This document shows positions 45,907 through 54,779 of a stretch of 64,000 nucleotides of DNA, piece by piece. The notes beneath the pieces are model-generated. The model was given only the letters and a program-made list of their open reading frames with translations. It was not told where the DNA came from and did no database searches. The translations under genes were made by a program, and so were the position numbers. The DNA is taken from NCBI GenBank assembly GCA_965250115.1, contig CBDFNJ010000002.1, positions 434,001 through 498,000 of the forward strand, written 5' to 3'. Source of the stretch: CBDFHB01 sp965250115 (GTDB taxonomy: Bacteria; Acidobacteriota; Vicinamibacteria; Marinacidobacterales; SMYC01). Position 1 is the first letter of the stretch, and every line of letters starts with the position of its first letter.

Positions 45907-46433
45907 AGTGAGTTTCTCCTCGCGATCGTATGGAGCCTCGCCAGCCCGCTGCGCGACAGAGAACACTGGCGTCGGCGGGGTATGACCGTCCCCGCAAAAA
46001 GGGTGTAGCCTAGCACACCCTCCCTCGCGCAAAACCTCGAAAAAAATACCAGGTGTGGGCCGCGTTTCACGGCGGTGGCAACTTCATCGCGCCAAATTCG
46101 AAACTACGGATACAATATCCTTTTCGATGGCCGTCTCTGCCCTCGGGGGTCCGCGCGTTCACGCGGCGCACTTTCCGACCTACAGATTCGTAGTCTGTCG
46201 GTCAAGTGTCGGCTTTGTCTGCCAGGGACTTTGTCTGGACTTGGAGTTTGCTCGGACTCCATCCTGAGCCAGGTCGCGGTTCGAATCCCGCACCTTGAGG
46301 CCGTCGCCAGGTCAAACGGGCGAGACGGAAGGGGCCTGGTCTCGGTGCAGTGCGGGGCCGACGTTAGCAGTTTGTTAGCAAAAGCAATTCGGACGGCGCG
46401 TAACTCGTTGACGCTATTGGATCGCGTCGAGTG
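45907..46433. other. Non-coding stretch with hairpins and a tRNA-like T-arm
   Basis: No protein is supported. A TACAAT -10-like box at 46111 precedes several hairpins: CCGCG/CGCGG near 46151-46166, ACAGA-TTCGTAG-TCTGT near 46182-46198 with outer CACTT/AAGTG, and GGAGT/ACTCC near 46243-46260. A TTCGAATCCCGC motif at about 46280-46291 resembles a tRNA T-arm with one base missing. It may be decayed tRNA genes or an unrecognised structured RNA. Confidence 0.35.
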
Positions 46434-46436
46434 TGG

Positions 46437-46518
46437 TGCCGAAGGGGGGATTCGAACCCCCACGGGTCGCCCCACACGCCCCTCAAGCGTGCGTGTCTAC
46501 CAGTTCCACCACTTCGGC
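46437..46518 (-). tRNA. tRNA-Leu, anticodon GAG
   Basis: The acceptor stem GCCGAAG pairs with CTTCGGC, followed by discriminator A and an encoded CCA (46434-46436). The D-arm region GTGGAACTGGTAGACACGC, anticodon loop CTTGAGG, a long class II variable arm, and T-arm GGGGGTTCGAATCCCCC are all present. 82 bases without CCA. Confidence 0.95.
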
Positions 46519-46590
46519 ACTTGGGTAGGCGCGGTGAAAGAATCGACATTATAGAGATGTCGGTTGGAGGCCGCAAGGTTTCAGAAATCC

Positions 46591-46902
46591 TTACTGTGGA
46601 GGGGGTTCGCTCGCTTCGCTCTCGGCCGGGGCCTCGATGGGGGCGGTCTCGGGCACCACGGTGCCGCCCGAGATAACGGGCCGCAGGTAGCCCAGCGTGA
46701 GGGACGTGATCATGAAGCTCGCGGCGGTGGCGGCGGTGATTTTCGAGAGCAGCGTCGCGGTGCCGCGTGCGCCGAAGGCGGTCTGCGATCCCCCGCCACC
46801 GAAGGCGCTCGCGAGGTCTTGACCTTTGCCCTGCTGGGCGAGCACGATGAGGATGAGGAACAGCGACACGATGATGTGCAGGATGGTGAACAGAATCGTC
46901 AT
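46591..46902 (-). CDS. secG: Preprotein translocase subunit SecG
   Basis: 103 residues with two membrane segments (ILFTILHIIVSLFLILIVLA and ITAATAASFMITSLTLGYL). Between them is the conserved QQGKGQDLASAFGGGGSQTAFGARG loop region. An acidic/Pro tail follows. SecG assists SecYEG in export. Its start overlaps the tpiA stop by four bases, so pgk-tpiA-secG form one operon. Confidence 0.93.
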   Translation of the reverse strand: MTILFTILHIIVSLFLILIVLAQQGKGQDLASAFGGGGSQTAFGARGTATLLSKITAATAASFMITSLTLGYLRPVISGGTVVPETAPIEAPAESEASEPPPQ

Positions 46903-47663
46903 TGGTTTCTCCGCTCGAAGCCACAGATGCGCGCGAAGGACTCTGCCTTCAGGCTCGCGCCCCCGACGAGGGCGCCATCGATATCGGCCTCGGCCATTAG
47001 ATCGTCTACATTATCCGGTTTTACGCTCCCGCCGTAAAGGATGAGGACCTGGGCCGCCGCGTCGCTGCTGAAAAGCCTGGCGAGCTGGCCTCGAATCGAT
47101 TGATGCACTTCCTCGGCTTGCTCGGGGGTCGCGGTGCGGCCGGTCCCAATCGCCCAGATCGGCTCGTAGGCGATTACGAGTCGTTCGAGCTGGGTCTCGG
47201 CCAAATCCTTGAGTGCTTCTTTGACCTGGCGATCGACTACGACATAGGTGACGCCGCGATCGCGCTCGGCGCCAGTCTCGCCCACGCAAAGTATCGGGAT
47301 GAGATCGTGGGTCAGGGCTGCCACCACTTTGCGATTGGCGCTCTTGTCCGTTTCGCCGAACAGCTGGCGCCTTTCGGAGTGTGCAACGATGGCATAGTCG
47401 CAGCCCGTATCCTTGACCATGTCGGGTGAGATCTCGCCCGTGAAGGCGCCCTTCTCCTCCCAGTAAAGGTCCTGAGCACCGAGGCGAATGGCGGTGCCTT
47501 TGACCTCGGAGCGAACCGCAGCGATTGCAGTAAACGGAGGCGCCATCACGATATCGACGTCGCTCATCTCACGACAGCTCTCGACGACACGGCGCGCGAG
47601 CTCTGTCGCGTCTGCGATGGTCATGTGCATCTTCCAGTTGGCGGCAATGAGGGGTCTACGCAT
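46899..47663 (-). CDS. tpiA: Triose-phosphate isomerase
   Basis: 254 residues, a complete TIM barrel. It has MRRPLIAANWKMHMT (Asn/Lys of the active site), DYAIVAHSERRQLFGET (catalytic His), VIAYEPIWAIGTGRTATPEQ (catalytic Glu and loop 6), and LILYGGSVKPDN (phosphate-binding). It interconverts DHAP and G3P. It overlaps pgk by eight bases. Confidence 0.96.
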   Translation of the reverse strand: MRRPLIAANWKMHMTIADATELARRVVESCREMSDVDIVMAPPFTAIAAVRSEVKGTAIRLGAQDLYWEEKGAFTGEISPDMVKDTGCDYAIVAHSERRQLFGETDKSANRKVVAALTHDLIPILCVGETGAERDRGVTYVVVDRQVKEALKDLAETQLERLVIAYEPIWAIGTGRTATPEQAEEVHQSIRGQLARLFSSDAAAQVLILYGGSVKPDNVDDLMAEADIDGALVGGASLKAESFARICGFERRNQ

Positions 47664-48831
47664 CGGTCAAGACCTCGACTCCCGGTAGCGTCTCGCCCGC
47701 GAGAAACTCGAGCGAGGCGCCGCCACCGGTGGAAATGTGCGTGATGTGATCGGCCACACCGGCCTGGACTACCGCGGCAACGGAATCCCCGCCCCCCACG
47801 ACACTCGTCGCCTCGCTCTCGGCAAGGATCTTGGCGAGCTGGATGGTCCCCTGCGCGAAGAGCTCCATCTCGAACACGCCCATTGGACCGTTCCAGATCA
47901 CCATCTTCGCGCCGCGGATGTAGTCTCCATAGGTCGCGACGGTCTTCGGCCCAATGTCGAGCCCCATCCAGCCCTCGGGTACTTCGGAGATCGGGAGCGT
48001 TTTCCGTTCGGCCGCCGCGTCGAAGCCCGCCGCCACGACGTGATCCCGCGGCAGGACGAGCTTGTCGCCCGCTTCGGCCAAGAGCTCTTTGGCGAGATCG
48101 ATCTTGTTCTCTTCTACCAACGAGGTCCCCGTATCGAATCCCCGGGCGCGCAGGAACGTATAGGCCATGCCACCGCCAATCAGAAGGCAGTCGACTTTGC
48201 CGAGTAGCGAGCGCACGACGTCGATCTTGCCCGAGACCTTCGCGCCTCCGAGCAGTCCGACGAAAGGTTTGGGCGGTGAAGAAAGCGCCATATCAAGATA
48301 GAGGAGCTCTTTTTCCATTAACAAGCCAGCGGCCGCTTTTGGGAAGTGCTTGACCATACCGACGGTCGAGGCATGGGTACGATGCGCGGTTCCGAAGGCG
48401 TCGTTCACGTAGAGCTCGGAGGACGTTGCGAGCCGCCGCGCGAAGGTTGCGTCGTTCACCTCTTCGCCCGAATCGAAGCGCAGGTTCTCGAGAAGAAGCA
48501 CGCCGCCTTCCGGTAACGACTTCACTTCCTCGTCCACTTCTTCTCCGATGCTCTCTCCGCAGAATCGAACCTCTCTTGCGAGTTGCTTGGCGAGTCTCTC
48601 TGCCACGGGGCGCAAGCTCATCTCGGGAACGCGCTTACCCCTGGGCCGGCCGAGGTGCGAGCCGAGCACGAGCTTCGCGCTGCGCGAGAGCGCGTAGCGA
48701 AGCGTCGGCAGGGTGGCGCGGATACGCGTGTCATCCTGAACGACGCCATCAGCGAGCGGTACGTTGAAATCGACGCGGACGAAGACACGGCGCCCTGCCA
48801 CATCGAGATCAACCATGCCCAGCTTCTCCAT
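47656..48831 (-). CDS. pgk: Phosphoglycerate kinase
   Basis: About 391 residues. Start set at ATG 48831, with AAGGAGCG upstream; a TTG at 48846 would add 5. The N-domain has FVRVDFNVPLADG and LGSHLGRPRG. The hinge/nucleotide part includes GLLGGAKVSGKIDVV, WNGPMGVFE and VVGGGDSVAAV, and the end is STGGGASLEFLAGETLPGV. It makes ATP and 3-phosphoglycerate in glycolysis. First gene of pgk-tpiA-secG, divergent from the B12 operon. Confidence 0.96.
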   Translation of the reverse strand: MEKLGMVDLDVAGRRVFVRVDFNVPLADGVVQDDTRIRATLPTLRYALSRSAKLVLGSHLGRPRGKRVPEMSLRPVAERLAKQLAREVRFCGESIGEEVDEEVKSLPEGGVLLLENLRFDSGEEVNDATFARRLATSSELYVNDAFGTAHRTHASTVGMVKHFPKAAAGLLMEKELLYLDMALSSPPKPFVGLLGGAKVSGKIDVVRSLLGKVDCLLIGGGMAYTFLRARGFDTGTSLVEENKIDLAKELLAEAGDKLVLPRDHVVAAGFDAAAERKTLPISEVPEGWMGLDIGPKTVATYGDYIRGAKMVIWNGPMGVFEMELFAQGTIQLAKILAESEATSVVGGGDSVAAVVQAGVADHITHISTGGGASLEFLAGETLPGVEVLTDA

Positions 48832-48876
48832 TCGCTCCTTGAACAAAACCAGGATTATAGCGCAGTGGGGCTATGT

Positions 48877-48882
48877 TATACT
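48877..48882 (+). promoter_or_regulatory. Likely -10 box of the B12-salvage operon
   Basis: TATACT in the context TGTTATACTGC, about 15 bases before the start of the riboswitch. The region 17 bases upstream (ATTATA) is a poor -35. This is a sequence reading only. Confidence 0.4.
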
Positions 48883-48897
48883 GCTCCCTGATCTCAG

Positions 48898-49075
48898 GCT
48901 CAGGTGACCCGATTGGCGGGTGAAAAGGGAATGGGGTTCGAAACCCCAGCGGCCCACGCCACTGTAATCGGGGAGCCAAAGCCCACGCCATAGAACGGCA
49001 AGCCACTCTCGGTCGTGCACCGAGGGGAAGGCGGGCAGCGGCGCTCGATCCGACAGCCAGGAAACCTGCCCGAGC
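48898..49075 (+). promoter_or_regulatory. Cobalamin riboswitch
   Basis: Conserved blocks appear in order: GGTGACCCG, AAAAGGGAA, GCCACTGTAATCGGGGAGCC, GAAGGCGGGCAGCGG, and the B12 box CAGCCAGGAAACCTGCC at 49054-49070. The segment lies between the likely promoter and btuB, 110 bases before its ATG. It should repress the operon when adenosylcobalamin or another cobalamin is bound. I did not resolve the expression platform. Confidence 0.93.
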
Positions 49076-49186
49076 CTAGAAGTCGGAGCGCTCTTCGATG
49101 GGAGGAGTCCGGTTTCGAGCCAGCGAGCTACTACCTTTCTGTCTTCGAGACCCCTTGGCTCCGCATTCGAGACTTGGAGGTCTCCA

Positions 49187-51511
49187 ATGCGCACCTTGTT
49201 GTGTCTATCCGTGTCTTTGCTTCTGAGTGCGAGTCTGTTCGCGGACTCGCTCGAGGTTCGAGTTACCGATCCGCTGGAGGCGGCCATACCCAATGCCTTG
49301 GTCCGCGTGGCACGCGGCGATGGCCGTTTCAGCGCGGATGCCGAGGCCGACGGGCTGGGATTGGCCCGCTTCGGTGCGCTCGCTCCGGGGGACTACCTGG
49401 TGACGGCGCGGGCCCCGGGATTCGCCCGCAGTCTCGCTGTCGGCGTCCGTCTCGATCTCGACGATTCGAAATCCGTCACGATTCGACTCGAGATCGCGGC
49501 GGTCTCGGAGTCGGTGGTGGTCACGAGCACGGCCGCGGCCGAGAGCCTTCGCGACATCTCGAAAACGATGAGTGTCGTCGAGAGCGAGGAGATCGAGGCC
49601 CGCAACGAATACTTCCTGCCGGAGGCGCTCTGCACGGTTCCCGGCCTCCGCGTACAGCAGCTCGGAGGACCAGGCGGCTTCACCGGCATCAAGACCCGCG
49701 GGCTCAGGAACGAAGATACCGCGATTCTGATCGACGGGGCGCGGTTGCGAGACCCCGCCGCGCCCCAGGGCGACGCGTCTACCTATCTCGAGACCCTGAT
49801 GGCGACCGACGTCGATCGCGTGGAGATTCTCCGGGGGACGGGCTCGACGCTCTATGGAACGAACGCGGGAGGCGGCGTCATTAATATTGTTACCGCCCCA
49901 GGCGGGGGACCCCCTCGGGGGAGCTTTCTCGTGGAGGGTGGCGGTCTCGGCACGTTCCGGGGCGCTGCGCAAACGACGGGCGGCTCGGGAGAGCGTTTTC
50001 TTTACAGTGTCGGCGTCACCCATTTGAACGTGAGCGATGGCGTGGATGGCGACGACTCCGTCCGGAATACGAGCGTTCAGGGGCGTGTTGGCCTCAAGCT
50101 TTCGAGAACCGCGGGACTTTCGTTCCGATTCTACGGCGCGGACGCGCGCGCCGATCTCAACGAGACTCCCGAGGCCCTCGGTGAGCTGCCCTCGGGGGTG
50201 ATCGATGCCGTGCCCGGCGGGAACTTTATACCGGCCAGAAACGACCCGGACAACTTTCGCGAGTCGGTCTTCTACTCGAGCTTGATTCACTTCGATCAGC
50301 GTCCTCGTCCTGGCTTTGGCTATAGCCTTCGATACCACGGCCTTCTGACCGATCGGAGCTTCGTGGATGGGCCCGAGGGCGCCTCGCCCTTCGAGCCCCT
50401 CGCGCAGTCCCGTTCCGAGTTCGAGGGAGACATCCATACGCTAACCGCGCGCACCGACTTCGAGTGGGGCTCTCACCAGCTCCTCGACGCTGGCTACGAG
50501 CTCGAGCGCGAGTCCCTCGTGAACCGGACGCTACCCGCCGATCCGTCCGAGAACTCTTCGACCGACGTCTTTCAGACGAGCCATGCATTTTTCCTTCAGG
50601 ATCAAGTCTCGCTTCTCGATGGCTCGCTTTCCGTGACGGGCGCCGTGCGGGCGCAGCTCTTCTCGCTTCAGACCCCGACGTTCTCGCCGGGTGAAAGCGC
50701 GCCGTACCAGAAAGACGCGATCACCGCGCCCGACGACGCGGTGACGGGGGATATCTCGGCCGTCTACGGCTTCGCCGGAAGCGGAACCCGACTTCGCGCC
50801 CACTTCGGGACCGGCTACCGCGCACCCTCGCTCTTCGAGCGCTTCGGAACGTCGTTCTCGACCTTTGGCTACTTCGTCTACGGCGACCCGCGTCTCAGTC
50901 CAGAGCGGACGAAAACGTTCGACGTCGGTATCGAGCGGGACTTCTTCTCGAACCGCGCCCGTTTCGCCGCGACCTTCTTCCGGACGCGTCTGTCGGAGAT
51001 CATCATCTTCGACTTCTCCGGAGCTATCGATCCGGCAACGGATCCGTTCGGCCGGGTGGGTGGTTACTTTATGACGGACGGCGGTGTGACTCAGGGAGTG
51101 GAGCTCGTCGCGAGTCTCGCGCCCTCGCGAGGTCTAAGGCTCGATGCGTCCTACACTTTCACAGATGCCGAGCCGCCGACGGGAGTTAGCGAAGATCAGA
51201 CCCAGGCCTTCGCCGTCCCGCGACACCAGTTCTCCGTCGTCCTAACTCAGGATATCGGCGATCGCATTACGGTGGCGTTCGACATGGTTGCTTCCAGCAG
51301 CTACCTTGCCCCGATATTCGATGCGACCACTTTCACGACCCGCGTCTACCGCTTCGAGGGCTACGCCAAGAGCGACGTCGTCGCAAGCTATCGTCTTGCG
51401 CCCTTGCGCGTGTTCGCGAAAGTCGAGAACCTGTTCGATCAAGCCATTTTCGAGAGCGGTTTCAAAACGCCGGGCCGCTACGCCCTCGCGGGTGTAGCCT
51501 TCGAGTTCTAA
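49187..51511 (+). CDS. btuB: BtuB-type TonB-dependent corrinoid receptor
   Basis: 774 residues from ATG 49187. Signal peptide TLLCLSVSLLLSASLFADS. A carboxypeptidase-regulatory-like domain (LEVRVTDPLEAAIPNALVRV) is at the front. The plug has KTRGLRNEDTAILIDGARLR and VEILRGTGSTLYGTNAGGG, and the barrel ends YALAGVAFEF with terminal Phe. The corrinoid role follows from the riboswitch and from btuFDC directly after. Its stop overlaps the btuF start (TAATG). Confidence 0.9.
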   Translation: MRTLLCLSVSLLLSASLFADSLEVRVTDPLEAAIPNALVRVARGDGRFSADAEADGLGLARFGALAPGDYLVTARAPGFARSLAVGVRLDLDDSKSVTIRLEIAAVSESVVVTSTAAAESLRDISKTMSVVESEEIEARNEYFLPEALCTVPGLRVQQLGGPGGFTGIKTRGLRNEDTAILIDGARLRDPAAPQGDASTYLETLMATDVDRVEILRGTGSTLYGTNAGGGVINIVTAPGGGPPRGSFLVEGGGLGTFRGAAQTTGGSGERFLYSVGVTHLNVSDGVDGDDSVRNTSVQGRVGLKLSRTAGLSFRFYGADARADLNETPEALGELPSGVIDAVPGGNFIPARNDPDNFRESVFYSSLIHFDQRPRPGFGYSLRYHGLLTDRSFVDGPEGASPFEPLAQSRSEFEGDIHTLTARTDFEWGSHQLLDAGYELERESLVNRTLPADPSENSSTDVFQTSHAFFLQDQVSLLDGSLSVTGAVRAQLFSLQTPTFSPGESAPYQKDAITAPDDAVTGDISAVYGFAGSGTRLRAHFGTGYRAPSLFERFGTSFSTFGYFVYGDPRLSPERTKTFDVGIERDFFSNRARFAATFFRTRLSEIIIFDFSGAIDPATDPFGRVGGYFMTDGGVTQGVELVASLAPSRGLRLDASYTFTDAEPPTGVSEDQTQAFAVPRHQFSVVLTQDIGDRITVAFDMVASSSYLAPIFDATTFTTRVYRFEGYAKSDVVASYRLAPLRVFAKVENLFDQAIFESGFKTPGRYALAGVAFEF

Positions 51512-52386
51512 TGTTGCGTCTCGTCACAACGCTCGTTTTGTTCGCGGCGGCGGCCATTGCCTGGCCCGCTCCTCAGAGGATCATCTCGCTTTCTCCCAGC
51601 GTGACGGAGATCCTATGGGGCATCGGCGCTTTCGATCGCGTCGTGGCGGTGTCGACCTTTTGTGAGTATCCGGAGGAGGTTAAGGGTTTGCCGCGCGTCG
51701 GCGGCTGGACCAATACGAACCTCGAGCAGGTCGTGGGGCTCGCTCCCGACATCGTTATCCTTACGGACGCACAAGCGCCCCTCGTGGAGGGGCGCCTGCA
51801 GGCACTCGGGTTCGAGACCCTGGCGGTCGGGAGCCAGTCTCTCGCGGATATCTTTGCGGCCATCGAGTCGATTGGAGCCGCCGTCGGCTCCCCCGAAGGC
51901 GCGGCTGCTCTCTCGTCGGAAATGCACGCGGAGCTCGATGCCATCTCCAAGCGGACGGCCGGGCGCGGCCGCCCGAGCGTCCTGTGCGTCGTCGACAGGC
52001 TTCCGGGCACGCTGAGGGACCTCTACGTCGCGACGGAAGGGAGCTACCTTACGGACCTGGTGCGTATCGCCGGCGGCGATCCCATCACACCGCCCGCGCC
52101 GCACAACTACGCGCAGATCAGCACCGAAGCGCTGGTATCTTTCGATCCCGAGGTCGTCTTGGACATGGTGCAGGCCCTGGCCATTCCCGTCGCGGTGGGC
52201 ACGAGCGATCTCGCCGAAGACCCCAAAGCGGTCTGGCAGACGGTGCCGATCCGCGCGTCGCGAAACCACCGGGTGTATCCATTTCTCGACAAGCGACTCG
52301 TGCATCCCTCACAGTTCGCCGTAAGGGCGGCGCGCGAGATGGCAAGGCGCCTTCACCCCGAAGCCTTCGGGGAGGAGACGCGGTGA
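51511..52386 (+). CDS. btuF: Periplasmic vitamin B12-binding protein BtuF
   Basis: 291 residues with a signal peptide (LVTTLVLFAAAAIAWPA). It is a class III periplasmic-binding fold: QRIISLSPSVTEILWGIGAF, VVAVSTFCEYPEEVKGLPRVGG, LAPDIVILT, YLTDLVRIAGGDP, and the C-terminal VYPFLDKRLVHPS. It carries corrinoid from BtuB to BtuCD. Confidence 0.9.
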   Translation: MLRLVTTLVLFAAAAIAWPAPQRIISLSPSVTEILWGIGAFDRVVAVSTFCEYPEEVKGLPRVGGWTNTNLEQVVGLAPDIVILTDAQAPLVEGRLQALGFETLAVGSQSLADIFAAIESIGAAVGSPEGAAALSSEMHAELDAISKRTAGRGRPSVLCVVDRLPGTLRDLYVATEGSYLTDLVRIAGGDPITPPAPHNYAQISTEALVSFDPEVVLDMVQALAIPVAVGTSDLAEDPKAVWQTVPIRASRNHRVYPFLDKRLVHPSQFAVRAAREMARRLHPEAFGEETR

Positions 52387-53162
52387 GCGAGATTCTGCTT
52401 CAGGCCGAGAACCTGGTGTTTTCCTACGGGGCGACGCCTGTCATTCGCGACGTCTCCGTCGCCGTGCCTAGCGGATCGTTTTGTGGGCTCATCGGCCCGA
52501 ACGGCTGTGGGAAGTCGACGCTTCTCCGACTACTCTCTGGTGTCCTCGAGCCGGCACACGGACACGTTCGGCTCGAGGGACGGCCTCTCCAGTCGATCCT
52601 TCCGCGCGAGCGCGCGAAGGCGGTAGCCTACGTACCGCAGCAGCAGTCTCGCATTTTTCCTTTCACCGCGATCGAAGTCGTCTTGACGGGCAGGAGCCCC
52701 TATACGTCGCGGTTTCGCTTCGAGAACGAGCGAGACCGGACCCTCGCTCTTCAGGCGCTCGAGTCCGTCGGCGCCGAGCATTTGGCGATGCGGCCGATCA
52801 CGGAGCTTTCGGGCGGGGAGCAGCAGCTCGTTTCCGTCGCGCGCGCCCTCGCACAGCAGGCGAGGCTTCTTCTCCTGGACGAGCCTGCGGCGGCTCTCGA
52901 CTTGAAGCATCGCGCCCGTCTGCTAGCGGCGCTCGGGCGGCTTCGGGAGACAAGCGGTCTCACGACGCTCATCGTGACGCACGACCTGCAGATGCTCGAC
53001 GACGGCTTCGACCGCGTGTTTGCCATGCGTGAAGGACGGCTCGAGGCCGAGGGCGCGCCATCGGAGGTTCTCCGCGAGGACGTGCTCGCCGCGGTATACG
53101 ATGACGCCAGGGTGCGAGCGCATCGCCAGGGCGGACGGACCTTCGTCTGGTCGGAAGGATGA
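52383..53162 (+). CDS. btuD: Corrinoid ABC transporter ATPase BtuD
   Basis: About 259 residues from GTG 52383, four bases inside btuF. Walker A is GLIGPNGCGKSTLLRLLSG, the Q-loop VAYVPQQQSRIFPF, the signature ELSGGEQQLVSVARALAQ, and Walker B LLLLDEPAAALD with the H-loop IVTHDLQML. FecCD/BtuCD-type. Overlaps btuC by four bases. Confidence 0.92.
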   Translation: MSEILLQAENLVFSYGATPVIRDVSVAVPSGSFCGLIGPNGCGKSTLLRLLSGVLEPAHGHVRLEGRPLQSILPRERAKAVAYVPQQQSRIFPFTAIEVVLTGRSPYTSRFRFENERDRTLALQALESVGAEHLAMRPITELSGGEQQLVSVARALAQQARLLLLDEPAAALDLKHRARLLAALGRLRETSGLTTLIVTHDLQMLDDGFDRVFAMREGRLEAEGAPSEVLREDVLAAVYDDARVRAHRQGGRTFVWSEG

Positions 53163-54172
53163 TGTCGGCAGCGCCCGTCGCAACGAGCGCCCGTCTTTCT
53201 GGCGCGCTTCTCGTGTTCTTCGTCCTGCTGGCGTTGGTGGTCGCCCTTTCTCTCTCGTCGGGCTACCATGCCATCGGTTGGTCCGACCTTCGAACGGACG
53301 AGACTGCGCGGACCATCTTCTTTCGACTTCGAGTGCCCAGGGTCGTGCTCGGCATGCTCGTTGGCGGCTCGCTCGGATCGATCGGCGCCGCGCTCCAAGC
53401 GCTATTTCGGAATCCCTTGGCTGAGCCCTTCACCCTCGGCGTGTCGGGCGGAGGGGCGCTGGGCGCGAGCATTGCCATCGCTTTTGGCTTTGGGGCGAAC
53501 GTCGCGGGAGTTCCCATCGTCTTCGTCGCGGCATTTCTCGGCTCGATCGTCTTCGTGACGATCGTCTATCGGCTGGCCTCGGCCGGCGCGGTGGTCATGC
53601 CGGGTGCGCTTCTTCTCGCCGGGGTGGTGCTGAATCTCATCGCGGGCGCAGGGGTCCTGATGATTCAGTTCCTCACGGACTACACCCGCGCGCTCCAGAT
53701 CCTCCGTTGGATGGTCGGGAGTCTCGACGTCGTGGGGATGGACCTCATTGTGCGGATGCTCGTTTTCGTCGTTCCGGGGATGTGCTTGCTGTTCTTCACG
53801 ATCAAAGACCTGCATCTCATCGCGATGGACGAAGAGTCGGCTCAGGCTTTGGGGGTCGACGTGCGGCGAACCGAGCGCATGGTCTACATCGCCTCGTCAC
53901 TCGTCGTGGGCGTAACGGTGGCCGTCGCGGGCCCGATTGGCTTCGTCGGTCTCATCGTGCCCCACGCCGTGCGGCTTTTTTTCGGTGAGGATTTGCGAAT
54001 CGTCATCCCGTGTTCCATGTTATTGGGGGCGTCGTTTCTCGTGCTCGCCGATACTCTCGCGCGGACCCTTCTGGGCGCGAGCGAGCTTCCGGTCGGAGCG
54101 GTGACGGCGCTCGTGGGAGGTCCGTTGTTTCTCGTTTTGCTAGGGAGAAAGCGTCGCTACGCGGCGATGTGA
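53159..54172 (+). CDS. btuC: Corrinoid ABC transporter permease BtuC
   Basis: 337 residues, FecCD family, with about ten membrane segments. It contains RVPRVVLGMLVGGSLGSIGA, LFRNPLAEPFTLGVSGGGALG and the coupling region IAMDEESAQALGVDVRRTER. GPIGFVGLIVPHAVRLFFGED near the C-terminus is the family signature. It forms the inner-membrane channel with BtuD. Confidence 0.92.
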   Translation: MMSAAPVATSARLSGALLVFFVLLALVVALSLSSGYHAIGWSDLRTDETARTIFFRLRVPRVVLGMLVGGSLGSIGAALQALFRNPLAEPFTLGVSGGGALGASIAIAFGFGANVAGVPIVFVAAFLGSIVFVTIVYRLASAGAVVMPGALLLAGVVLNLIAGAGVLMIQFLTDYTRALQILRWMVGSLDVVGMDLIVRMLVFVVPGMCLLFFTIKDLHLIAMDEESAQALGVDVRRTERMVYIASSLVVGVTVAVAGPIGFVGLIVPHAVRLFFGEDLRIVIPCSMLLGASFLVLADTLARTLLGASELPVGAVTALVGGPLFLVLLGRKRRYAAM

Positions 54173-54206
54173 GTTTACCGAACGAAGAGAGAGCGAGCAT
54201 TGAGAA

Positions 54207-54779
54207 ATGAGTATATCCACGAAGACTGGTGACAAGGGGAAGACGGGCCTCGTCGGTGGCGGGCGCGTTTCCAAAGCCGACGCCCGGGTCGAAGCCTATG
54301 GCACCCTGGACGAGCTTGGTTCGACGATGGGGTTTGCGCGCTCGATTTGCGAGCACGAAACCGTCTGCGAGGCGACGAAGGCGATCCAGAAAGAGCTCTT
54401 CACTGTGAGTGCCGCTCTCGCGACTGCGGGTGAGGTCAAGGAAGCCAACCGGGTGACCCGCGAGATGGTCGAGGGTCTGACGAAGCAAGTCCATGAGATC
54501 GAATCCATCGAGGGACTCCTGGGCGACTGGGCCTTGCCGGGAGAGCACCCCGCATCGGCCGCCTTCGACGTCGCGCGCACGGTGTGCCGGCGCGCGGAAC
54601 GTGCGGTGGTCCATCTCGCGGATTCGGGCGAGGCGGTGGACGAGCTCATCGTCGTCTACGTCAATCGCTTGTCGGATCTCCTCTGGCTTTTCGGACGTCT
54701 CGTCGAGAAAGAAGCCGGTATCGATGCCAAGCTTCGGGACGACGATCGCGGGGGCGCCAATTGGTCTCGAGCCTGGTAG
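54207..54779 (+). CDS. pduO: PduO-type ATP:cob(I)alamin adenosyltransferase
   Basis: 190 residues from ATG 54207. It has SISTKTGDKGKTGLVGGGRV (ATP-binding N-terminus), YGTLDELGSTMGFARSI, the mid motif FDVARTVCRRAERAVV, and YVNRLSDLLWLFGRLVEKE. It adds the 5'-deoxyadenosyl group to cob(I)alamin. Acts in the cytoplasm after BtuCD import. Confidence 0.92.
   Translation: MSISTKTGDKGKTGLVGGGRVSKADARVEAYGTLDELGSTMGFARSICEHETVCEATKAIQKELFTVSAALATAGEVKEANRVTREMVEGLTKQVHEIESIEGLLGDWALPGEHPASAAFDVARTVCRRAERAVVHLADSGEAVDELIVVYVNRLSDLLWLFGRLVEKEAGIDAKLRDDDRGGANWSRAW

Noticed and set aside
46145..46300. Intact tRNA, tRNA-Sec or tmRNA
   Set aside because: No acceptor stem pairs, the T-arm lacks one base, there is no UCA anticodon, and no tag-peptide frame was found.
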